From the NCBI GenBank assembly GCA_905220665.1, contig CAJNAR010000155.1, forward strand, positions 372,001 through 436,000: 64,000 bases of DNA. Reading direction: 5' to 3'. A program made the position numbers and the translations under genes. The DNA comes from Albugo candida (Eukaryota > Oomycota > Peronosporomycetes > Albuginales > Albuginaceae). Position 1 is the first letter of the stretch. Each line of letters begins with the position of its first letter. The notes below the pieces were generated by a model. The model searched no databases and was not told the origin of the DNA. It saw only the letters and a program-made list of their open reading frames with translations. Of the stretch, positions 33,300 to 43,912 are shown in pieces.

Positions 33300-35126
33300 C
33301 TAGGCGGAACAATGCCATCCAACTAGGACTATGATCTGAGTTGCACTTGCGTTTTGACTTGTTTGTGCCGGACCCGCAGTAATGATCTTCGGCTTCTGAA
33401 AAATCCACCAAATGATCCTTGTGTTGCGAGTTGATCCAGCACCTTTGCAAGCCGAATGCGCTCCTCTTGGTCGTAACACTGTCTTCGAAACTACCGAACA
33501 TGCGCACTGAATGTGGTGTAGATCACGGAAAGTGCTGGAACTGTCGGAGTTGCTGATCGCTGATCGAACAAACGACGATTCCGATCTGTCCAGACGAAGT
33601 GCGGTGTCACCGCTTGCAATGAAAGCCACAAATCTCATATAATTGCTAAATATTCTTTCCACTCCGACCGTAGTGTTGGTACGATTGCACATGCAATATG
33701 CGTCCAACGTGGTCGAGAGGAGAAAAACTGATCCCAACTAGGGAGTAACTCCCTCCATAAGTGCCGTGTGATCGCACTCTAAAAAGAGATGTTGATCGGA
33801 TTCCACTGCCCCACACGAAGGCTGCGTGCACAATATAATGTCGGGCTGAATATCCTTCAAGAACCAGAAACGAGATCGAACTGGCAACATTCGAAAGGCG
33901 AGACGAAACTGTAAATCTTCGAAAATTGGTAATACACGTTTTCGAAGATGCCGTGATGTAGCCATAAAAGTTCGAACTCGTTCTGAATCCAGTGCGTGTG
34001 TCGACATCGGATGACTCTTGGTTGGTTCGGGAGGTTTCCAGACGATTCGTGAGAGTTGTGAGCGTGGAATATATGGAAAATAATGTTTCCTTTCCTTGCT
34101 TCTTACTCCCACATAAAATGATCTGCCACTTGTGGTTGGTGTAATCCAAGTGATGAGACCAATCGTCGAGTGGAGACGCTGGAGTATCTGAGTGACTTCA
34201 TTGTAAAGTCGACTCAGGTGTTTAGCTCTTCGTCGTTGTAATACATGTCGACAAAATCTTCCTTCGTTGGCCATGTGTCGCTTTCACGAAAAAAGTCTTG
34301 CAAACTTCGAACGTCGAAAAGTGTAGCAAACGTTTTTCGAAATGTTCGATGTGGTTCACCCACCATGTCAAGATTGTACCAAACGTTCTGCGTACTCGGA
34401 TTACGAGTAGCAGCTTCGTAATGTAACTTTGGACGCAGTGAAACCACATCGGTTGTTCCATGTAGTACTGACGGCGTTGTGAAACATTTAAATCTGATAT
34501 TGAAATGCTCCAATCCATCTGATGCCACATTTTAAATGCGTGTTTCCACCATGACGACATGCTCTCCCATTGAATCATTTCCCCCTGTCGATTTGGTGCG
34601 ATGGTGAATATATCCATCGGCTTGTGTGGTCCAAAGGAAGGTTGGATAAGTTGTAATAATTCCGTCGAAGCAGTTGTCCAATTCGCAGGAATACTTGTTG
34701 ACGCATCGGATGCGAAGTGGTGAAGGAATTGAATACGTTGTAGCTTTAGTCGTCCCACCAAAAAAGTAACTTGTAGTCCACCATCTTGTCGGCGAAGATA
34801 TAAAAACTCTTTGCTGAGTAGGTGAACATGTTTTGAATCTTTTTTGTGTTTCCGACCAAGCAAAATCGAATTAACATCGATTGCCACTGTCGAATAGTCA
34901 TTGCTGGTATGTCCACGTGCATCGTGTAATGCCACAAACGTAATAAAATCATCGTCTGCGCAACCAGTAGTCGACCACGAACAGTTCTTGCTCGTCGAAA
35001 ACATGCACCAAACCCATCGAGAGTTGAAATAACCATCGAATGAGTCGGTGTCTGACCAAACGGAATACCCAAATACTTAAACAAATCCTCCAGACCCGTT
35101 ATGGTCATACTGGTATACATAGACAC
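33300..35126 (-). pseudogene. LINE ORF2 C-terminal region
   Basis: Frames at 34746-35126, 34222-35004, 33738-34274 and 33300-33737 continue ORF2 after RT. They contain LEDLFKYLGIPFGQTPTHS (the post-RT thumb, typical kYLGi.lg), RGRLLVAQTMILLRLWHY and, near the end, LPVRSRFWFLKDIQPDIILC with CTQPSCGAVESDQHLFLECD, a C...C...H...C zinc-binding tail as in many L1-like ORF2 proteins. Frame changes lie near 34750-35000 and 34220-34270. Confidence 0.65.
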
Positions 35127-35159
35127 GGCATGGTCCGATTCAACGAGAGCAAAGATGAT

Positions 35160-36726
35160 TTACTCAAGTTGAGTTTCGCGTTCGATCCATCGCAATAGAC
35201 TTGGACGAGTTTCAAGTTGCGTCAAAACACCATTTGGTGTCTCTGAAAGCAATGTCGAATCGTCCGCAAAAAATAATCCAGTTGCGACAGTCGTGCTATT
35301 AATCCAAATGCCATGTTCTTCATGTTGTCGAAGTAAATTTCCCAAAGGTTCGATCGTCATCAGAAAAAGTAATGCTGAGAGAGGATCACCTTGTTTCACT
35401 CCACGTTGTGGTGTAATGGACGGTGTGATATTTCCATTAATCATCAACTGCGCCTTTGTGTTATTGTACAAAAGACGAACCCAGTCGATAAAACTTTTTC
35501 CAACGCCCATCTTTTCCAAAACGCGAAACATCTACGTCCAATTGACTCGATCATAAGCTTTCTCAAAGTCGAGAAAAGTCGCATAAGCTTCCTCCCCACG
35601 ATGAGTGACCAAGTCTTGGATGTCGGTGAGATGTCGAATATGGTGATGCATCGACCTTCCTCGCACGAATGCTTTTTGATCTTGATGGATCATTTTTGGC
35701 AAAAAACGTTGCAATCGATACGCCAACACTTTTGAAAGTACTTTCACATCGACGCAAAGCAGTGCGATCGGTCAATAGTTGCCAGGATCACCTCGTGATC
35801 CTTTTTTGTACAATAATGTTATTGCCGAGTGACGTTGTGATCGAAGTAAAATTCTTCTTTCCAGCTGATATTCGAACACGATCTTCAGACACTCTCCAAA
35901 CGTTTCCGGATCAAGCTGATAAAATGCAGCTGGTATTCCATCCATACCTGGAGAAGAACCACTCCGCATGTGCTTGATCGCTTCCGCCATCTCGGTCGTG
36001 CTTCAGCGAGTCGAGAGACGGTGTTGCTCTGCTGATGCAAGGGAAACGTGAATCGAATCGAGCAACTTTTTTTGCTTTCTTGCACATGGAAAATTTGAGT
36101 CGATCTCTGAGCTATAAAGTGAGCCCATGACACCACCCCAATGATCTCTGAATTCGTCAATAATCTCCCTCGGGTTCGATGTCACGGTACCACATATTTT
36201 TGTAACATTTTCGATCGGCACGCGACGACAAGAACTATCTGGAAGGCGAAAAAATGCTTTGAAGAGTTCTCCATATGCTTCACGTGATGGTCGAAGCTTT
36301 CATCTTGGTTGTATTTCGCGTTGTTTTCGACTGAAATTTTAAATTGTTGGAGACTCGATTCGTAAAAATACCGTGACTCATTGCTCTCTTGAATGCGATA
36401 TCGAGCTGCTGCGACTTCCAAAACACGCTGGCTAGACTCAACATCACGTCGGCTATCTTTTGCAACCTATTTTTTATGCTTTGAAGCTGTTTCTTGATTT
36501 TCGTCTTCCAACTTTCCCACATTTTACCGGGATTCGAAGTTGTCCGTAACTGTTCGAGCACCAAAATCGCTTCCAATTTGATTGCTTCGACAACTTTAGG
36601 ATATTCAAATAGTCGTAATGAACATTTCCAATATCCTCGACCCGGAGATTGAGTTGGATTTGCAAAAGTTACTTTTTGTGCCAGATGATCTCCCGCATGT
36701 CGTGGACGAAAATACACCCAGTTCAC
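35160..36726 (-). pseudogene. LINE ORF2 reverse transcriptase
   Basis: All in one frame: MRSGSSPGMDGIPAAFYQ (35885-35990), NY then stop then PIALL..., KVLAYRLQRFLPKMIHQDQK, AFVRGRSMHHHIRHLTDIQD, FLDFEKAYDRVNW (catalytic Asp), RGVKQGDPLSALLFLMTIEP and GLFFADDSTLL (FADD box). In-frame stops lie at 36003, 35772, 35532 and 35160. No frameshift is needed across 35160-36221. The upstream part (36182-36726) is the linker from the endonuclease. Confidence 0.85.
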
Positions 36727-36733
36727 CTACGAT

Positions 36734-37486
36734 CTAATGATACTCAGAGGTTTTGTATACCATATTGAATAGCTCTTCCGACATGCAAATATAATCAAGC
36801 CGATTCTTGCGAGGTAATGGTCCTGTAAATACTTTTTCAGTCGGATGTTGGATTCGCCAAGCGTCTACCACACCCAGCTGTGAAAGCCATTCCAAACACG
36901 CTAATCGACTTGGTTCGTGCCGAATTGTTTCACTCGAAGCATCGATAGCTGGATCTAGTGGTGTGTTGAAATCACCAAATACGATATGTGTTGCGGTCGA
37001 TTCGAAAGTGTTGGAAAGCAATAACTCATAAAAACCCACTCGTTCCTCGGCCTTGACCGGTGCATATACATTGTGAATATACACCGGTGCGTCGTGAATG
37101 ATAAGACGAAAAACCAAATAACGATTTCGAATGCTTCGTTCGGTGAGTTCTTCAGCTGTTGATTAACCGGGAAAGTCCGAACGAAGAATTGTCATGACGC
37201 CGCCACTGCGGCTGTGAGTCGGATGTAGAAATGCACTGTTGTGATCTTTGACAAACATTTTGTGCTGCATTTTTGAGGATAATAAAAACTGAAATGAGTC
37301 CAGTTGGTTGTGATCGTGAAACTTGGTTTCTTGAACACAACAAATGGAGTGTTGTGATAGGATGTGGTAGATAAAAAGATGACCATTTTCATGAATTCCA
37401 TTAACATTCACCGTGAGTGCTGAGATATTGTTCCACGTTGAAATAATCGAGGAGCCCTTAGCATTCACGCTGAAGTGGACCGACAA
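36734..37486 (-). pseudogene. LINE ORF2 AP-like endonuclease
   Basis: One frame with a single TAA at 37163. It reads ISALTVNVNGI (first Asn), SICCVQETKF (catalytic Glu), SRSGGVMTIL, YIHNVYAPV, THIVFGDFNTPLDP (D-x-N) and RLDYICMS. These are the signature residues of the exonuclease/endonuclease/phosphatase fold that nicks target DNA for LINE priming. The final SDH-type His segment falls near 36740 (KTSEYH). Confidence 0.85.
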
Positions 37487-39870
37487 TCAGCCTCATTTCA
37501 CCATCTTCTTTTGAGAGATGAATTGTTGCTTTCTCTTCTGGGAAAAAGCTGCGATTGACTGAGATCTCGCCGATATCGCCACAGAGAAGTCCTTGCCATT
37601 TACCACCAAACCATTGAGACCAACATTTTATGCCCACATCGGAGCGTGACAACAAGATGAGCACATTGATTGGTAGTAAACAACAATGGTGACCCGGAAT
37701 CCAAATCACTGGTCTATCGGTGAGATAGTGGATCCAGTGATCGTTTGTGTAAAATCTCGGAGCAGTAGACATAAATAATAGTTCCAATAATGCGAGAGCT
37801 TTGATCGCCCGAGTCAAACCGTGAACAGTGTCCGGCACTGACTTCCACCAAGGCATCACTTTATCGAACAATACAGCTCTCTTTGAGGGAACGTTTCCAC
37901 CAACGTGGCGATTCCATCGCCTCGTAATCGTGACATCTTCGCCGAGATTGTGCGCTGCAAAAACGCGATTGATGAGAAGTAGATGTGCTACTTCGTCCAA
38001 AGCGGGATTATTCGACTCCATGCATGAAATAAGCACCCCATGCATGGTGATGGGATGATCTAATGCTGCCCGGATGATTTGGTCCGGGTTAGTACAAAAT
38101 TGTACCAGCCGACGCACATGTGGGATGCACGCATCGGCTTGAACCAGCTTGTCCGGTCGAAGTTGATGGAGTGCATTTTTGGAATCCATTGCCATGAGCT
38201 CTCCGATTTCACCAATTTGAGTTGGTCGTTCTGCTTTTCCACCGTTGTATGACGCTTCTTATAAAAGTGTGCCGCCTCTTTCGAAGTGGCTATCTCTTTT
38301 GGCATCCGTGCTTTCGCGGGAATAATTTGACTGCGGTTGCCATGCGCCGAATTGGCAACCGCTTGGACTTCTTCGACTTTTACTTCCATGGTTGCGAGCA
38401 CAGCAAAGTAATTGCTTGTCGCCAACGTTGGGAGCGCACGAGGTGGTGCATTGGAAACCATTTGGTCGAACGGCTCAGTCCGATTACGCTTTCCTCGCGT
38501 CCATGCCAACTGCATGTATGTGTCACCATCCTTCTCCACCCGTGGATGGGATGATGATTGACTTTCCAAATGTAGGATGGGGGGAGTGGATTGTGATAAG
38601 TCTGGTGACCCTGGTGGTGTGATAGAGGGAGGAGTATTGAGCTCCAACGAAATTTGGGCGTAATGTTTTCGCTCCGGTCGCTTCGCCTCCAATTCCTGAC
38701 TGGGAACTGGCTTCTCCACCGTTTGTGGGACCACCGCGACTGTCTTTGGCGTGGTTTTTTGTATTTGTTTTTCTTGTTGCGGTTTTGCTCTGTGTTGATT
38801 CTGAGGTTGAGTGTGAGTTGGACTTGGTTTTTTGTTGTTGTTGTTCTTTTTGTTTTCGGTTGGTTGTTGCCGTGTTCCCGAGGCTAATGCAGCACCCAAA
38901 TCCAAGCAGTAAGGACCACGTTGACCACAACGTGGTCGTTCCATTGTAATAGGAGCATTTTTTCCCCTTACTGAGTAAAGCTGCTTGTCGTAAGCGACTT
39001 GTTCAACCACTTCACCAGCTCTACCAGTTGTTGGGGACACGTCGAACAACCAAAGTAAACTCGCCAAGTCGACATCACCACTTCCTTACTGGGAATCGTC
39101 TCGCGAAAGGTGTCATACACCACTTGACATCCGAGTTGGTGAAGAGCGCGGAGAATGTTGGTCCGTTCTTCCTCCACGCCCACACCGAAAACATCGAGGT
39201 AGTACTTTGTTTCAAGAGTATCAAACTCCCGGAAAAAGTATTTTTCCCCAAGGATAGTCACCGGCTGACACTCCAACTGTTGGCAGGCATCCGCCGTGGT
39301 GACCATCACCCTGATGTTTCCCCCAGGCATTTTGGATACCTGAGCGATGGAACGGCTCTCCAGTAAAGTTTCAAAGACCGGATTGCCGTGGTCTCGCATC
39401 AGGGAGGATAAAATTTTCCCATTTGGAGTACGGGTCAAGTACTGGCCCGTCTCCAACACCATTGGAAAGGTTGCGTTCCCGATTTGAAAAGGTATTGCTG
39501 CTTCCAATCTCGCAGACAAGACTGACCAATCCGGGTGCTCCCCGTCAGCATATATCTGCAATGTTGCCTCGATATTCGAGGCTTTCGGCTTTGCGAGCTC
39601 CACGTGAAATTTTGCCCGAGCTCTAGCCTGGTCCTTACGCAAGGAATCCTGTGACTTGATCAGGTCAGCAAGTGCGGGACTTTTAGTGTCGTCCACACTT
39701 GCAGTTGCAGTTTTCTTTGGGTCACCCTGTTACGAGGCAACGGCAGTACCAAATGTACCACTGGTACCACATCCTACACCGGTAGTACCGGTATTATCCT
39801 GTACCGTCACACTGGGGGTGGGGGTACTTTCCACGTCATCACATAGGGGTGATGTCTCATCAACAATCAT
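37458..39870 (-). pseudogene. LINE ORF1
   Basis: An ATG at 39870 opens MIVDETSPLCDDVE, followed after 47 codons by an in-frame TAA at about 39730, beyond which the frame continues (QGDPKKTATAS, DDTKSPALADLIKSQD) to 38968. Frame changes near 39000 and 38100 lead to 38060-39067 (low complexity: NKKNNNNKKPSP, TPPSITPPGSPDLS, and a single Cys-Gly region RPRCGQRGPYC) and 37458-38195. Presumed to be the RNA-binding partner of ORF2; no domain is recognised with certainty. It overlaps the ORF2 start slightly. Confidence 0.6.
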
Positions 39871-39990
39871 GTAATCACCCAAACAGGGTGACTCATGAGG
39901 GTTGCCACGTCACTACAAGTGGACGCTAGCACCCTTGGTTGTGTCGAAATGTCAACTTGAACCATTGTTCTCGAGAGGAAGGAGTTAAAA

Positions 39991-41000
39991 AAAGTTGTTT
40001 TTTCGAGTTGTTCTTACTAAATTGGCGGGTTACTTAGTAGCCGGCAAATTGAGAAGTCCACTTATCAAGCTCATTAACTAATTCCCGAATTAAAATATTC
40101 TCGATTTACAATCAACCTAGCGAGAGAATTGAATGTATTATGGTAATTATATCAGTACATTCCGTATTCTAATCTGCTTAATGGCCTTGCAGAGAGACGT
40201 AAGGAAGAAATGAGTGAACAGACAAGGTCTGTGCTACACCACATACTGCTTGGTGAAAAATATTGCTGCGACGATATGAATTACGCAGTTCACATCATGG
40301 ATCGTGCATCGTGTGATCCACATCCGGATACTACCGGACATGCCGATGGAAGGAAGAGTCGACGGCAATGCTTCCTTACTAGGTGACTTCTATTTTTCAG
40401 CAGGATGTCGGACACGAAAAAGAGTATCACATATAGTCATATAGACAAAACGAGGCTTTATATTATTCGGATCATGGGAAAAGCTAGATGTGTTTGTGGC
40501 ATAGACTTAAGGCCTGTGAACCCGATCCACTCAGCTCATTTTTCGAACGTTTGAAGACGCACTATCGGACGTCGACTACGGGGATAATCCTATTCACTAG
40601 GATTTGGATTATGATGATCACAATCCTGATGCAAGCTGTGGAACATGGCAGCTTATATTAATATTCGTCCATTGCCGTCCGCATCGATGTCAATCAAATT
40701 TAATTTAAATACTCGATAGTAGACTGCAGTGTCGGGGGGAGGTGTAATTTCTCAAGTAGATATGCAAGAAACAGAATATTGAGGCATAACGCCCTACCTA
40801 ATGGCGAACATTTGCGATCTATGGGTCCGCATAAATATCGAATCTAATCATTCCACTCAGATGCGACATCCAAATCGACATCAAATCGAAAGAAAGTAAG
40901 ACATGAAGCTCTGGGAGTCCCGTCAACGTATTAACATGTAATTAAGTCACCCGAATCAGCATTACGGAAGGACGAAATCACAGAAAATGATTGGCAGCAA
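39991..41000. other. Spacer after LINE 5' end
   Basis: About 1 kb of AT-rich sequence with stops in all frames. A pair of related blocks (AATTGGCGGGTTACTTAGTA and following) was not traced further. Nothing else is seen. Confidence 0.5.
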
Positions 41001-42330
41001 GTGATCTTTACAGACAAAGGGAATGAACATGAATGCATACGAAAACATATTTGCAGAATCGTCGCACTTGAATATCACAAAAGTATTTATATCGACTCTG
41101 CAGGAAGGTATTAATTTTTCAGTTGTAAATATGAAAACGATGTGTCGGTTTTTGCTAAGAAGTATCGGAATATTCAATGGCTATCTGGGAAATGAAGATT
41201 TTGTTATCAGCACGTGGAGCGGAAGAGAAGCACAATCAGACCAGCTGGCTCAACCTGTTTGCTTTATACATACAGAGTTTTGTCTCGATTCGAACTCGCA
41301 GCTTTTGATTTCAAATAATCTAGTCAAGGCAGAGTCTCAATTATCGAATGCAATCTAACGCAATATGGACAAAAACTATACCAGCATTGCTTTCAACCAT
41401 TCGATATACGTGTTTTGAGAAGAAATTAACTTCAAAGATTTATTTCACACTGTATCTTGACAGCATGTTGGTCGGACAAAAGACGGCTGATTGGATTGAA
41501 GAACTGCAAACGGAATTCGACATCGATTCAAAATTGAAGATCTAGGAATCTCGCTGTGTTAAGGGCATCAAAGAAATGAAGAACGGATGATTTGAAGAAT
41601 AATCAAGAAGTTGCCAAGACTGTCGGCAAAATATGAAAAAAGCCAACACGATAAGTCAAAGAGTTAAATGTACTGTGGTACTTACTTTCGAAGATGAATG
41701 AAGAAGACCCGGCGGTGGAGATTGAAACTATCGATATTCGGTTGGTTGCAAAAAGACCTGATATTGAATTTTGTGCATGAAAAAAGTAACAGACAGTTGA
41801 ACTTGCTCAGCGGAATGCAGCTATTTTGATCGTCTGAAAGCACGAGCACCATTGTATGTTTTCCCAAGGACGAAAAAAGTAGATACAAGAAGCGCATCAG
41901 CGACACAAATTGTGGAATAAATAAAGCTAGCAGAAAATGTATGCCGGAGTCCATGGTAGTGATCTATGACTTGTCTATGATTCAAATAGATGGGTGAGAA
42001 CCATTGCAGTGATTACTGCTGTTGCAGCACGCCAGATCCTATGATTATCTATGCAACGACTAATAATAGCTACACGCTTTGCCGGCTGAGTCACAAAGGA
42101 TATGAAAGACCGCTTCAAAATAAAAAAGAGTATGAAAGTATTATTGCTATGTAGGGAAGCAACATATCAAGCGAAGCAACATCTTGGAGTATACTACGAG
42201 CATGAAACAACTAGCCGACATTCTCACGAAATAAATATTGATAAGACATTGCAATACATGGTTAAAAAGTATAATGGAAGAAATTGTCTGTCGGCAGGTA
42301 TTGCTGACGAAATCTTGCGCTTACATTACC
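41000..42330 (+). pseudogene. Copia-like pol relic
   Basis: Scattered pieces in different plus frames look like a Copia RT/RNase H: LDSMLVGQKTADWIEELQTE with FDIDSKLKI (41455-41540; compare vDDmli.gk...i..lk..l...fe.kdlg), CRLSHKGYERPL around 42080-42115, and MKQLADILTK at about 42203-42232, the closing Copia motif nQLADi.TK. Stops are frequent. No LTRs were found around it. An old, heavily mutated insertion is the likely origin. Confidence 0.4.
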
Positions 42331-43912
42331 TATCAATTTGAGGAAGGCATACTCATCGAGAGATATGAATCTGAGTAAAAAGCTTTGTACAGCCGCGGAG
42401 ATAAACCAGCCGCTGAGACTTTCCGAAATTCCTCCCTCTCTATACACATACTGGACGTCGTCGCGCTCTATCCGTTCTCTTTCCTAGGTCTAATTACATA
42501 GTGTCAATCGCATTCAAAGCTCAATTGTTTACATCTGCATATTGACTTTTTAAGAATTCAAGTCATCATCATTGATTTTAGGGCCGATGGAGCTCAGGCC
42601 TTTCTGAGCTAATGATAGAATATGCTGATGAGCTAGACCGCAAGTAGCAGATACCACACAGCGATATCATGTGAATATATGGCTGAGCCGTAGTAACGCG
42701 CATTTTACCATGTAGGTTCTATACAGATAACTGTGAAACCAACTTCGCAACTCTCCTGTGTCATCCGCTGAAGTTGCCCTCAAAAACGATGTCACTATAT
42801 TGCACGATGACGCATTAAGGGGCGACGGTCTCACGTCTATATATGCGGACATTCCTGTATAGATAGAACAGAGCGCTAAAGCAAAGATTCTGTGAGGTTT
42901 AATTACACGTTAAGCGATAAAAACTGCTTCCGTGAAAACAAGCCTGGTCTAGTAGAAGGAGATAATTGCTAGTGACTCTTGAATCTATAGAGATAAAACC
43001 GACTTCCGCTCATAAGATTTATGGAATGATCAGCGCGCCATAGTTTGACTCAGGCTTTTCTGATGCATTTTGAGGGAGGCTGTATGTTAGCTTAAATACT
43101 CACTCATCCAAGCACACTTACGAGCACTTTATATTTGGCTTCAACGGTCGACCGTGACGTTGCTGTATATCAATGATGCGGCGAATTGCGTCCCATAGTG
43201 CTCAATGCCACATCTTCGGGATTCTTGATATTGCTGCTTTGTGTTATCGATATGAAAGGTCAACGTTCGTGCAGCCATGGCTGCTCTGGAATAGTGCTTC
43301 TCAACATAGCATCAATGAAGGCTGTAAGTTATAAATAAATATGGGCGTCAAAAATATCAGCCTTTTAGCACCTTTCATCTTTAGGTATCCCAAAGCAGGT
43401 CATAGCCCATTTGAATCTTTGCATGGCGCCGTTATGTGACTTTTCTGACGGTAAGACAATCTCATATGGTAAGCTCGCTGTTTAATGTTTTCGATGTTAA
43501 GTGAGTGACTCGAATGTCAAGTTAGTTGTGCTACCGAAAGCACCTATTCAAAAAAATAATACGGTTCGATGGGGCTCATCAGCGTAAGTAGCTTTATTAC
43601 TAGTAAAATCTCTTCATTACCTTATAGTCATTGCAATTCCATTGGTATCATCGACCTTCACTTCTTAATACGGGTTGTCAAGATGCCCCGTTGTTACCTT
43701 GAGAAGCACAAAACATGATCGGAATAGTTATATGGCGAATAACTCGTGATTGATTGATCCTAGCGCGAATTGCCTCGTTGCAGCATAGATCGATCAATCA
43801 GGGTTGGAGCTTTCTATAAAAATAAAGAAGCATTTCATGTGATGTGCTTCGTTTAAGATCGTAGAGTATTGGCTGAAATACTGGAGGACCAAATCAAGCG
43901 CGCACGATATAA
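42331..43912. other. Region upstream of the glycosyltransferase gene
   Basis: No supported gene. Between about 43150 and 43660 several GT...AG-like segments sit next to each other (for example GTAAGT at 43324 and GTAAGA at 43452), and one frame reads QRSCSHGCSGIV, loosely EGF-like. I could not join exons into a convincing reading frame. The rest, including the 5' flank of the glycosyltransferase, shows nothing recognisable. Confidence 0.4.

Larger units (their letters stand above)
33290..39990 (-). mobile_element. Non-LTR retrotransposon (LINE, L1/Tx1-like)
   Basis: About 6.7 kb on the minus strand with two coding regions: ORF1 (39870 down to about 37460) and ORF2 with an AP-type endonuclease followed by RT (37486 down to about 33300). 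No LTRs. Boundaries are approximate because no poly(A) tail or target duplication was found. Most breaks in ORF2 are single in-frame stop codons, with frameshifts in ORF1 and in the ORF2 C-terminus. Confidence 0.8.

Noticed and set aside
40990..41350. Tc1-like transposase at NDWQQVIFTDK
   Set aside because: One short resemblance only; the neighbouring words fit a Copia relic equally well and no second motif follows.
43150..43660. EGF-like multi-exon gene before the glycosyltransferase
   Set aside because: Cys-rich words and GT...AG-like spots occur, but no set of exons stays open in a consistent phase.
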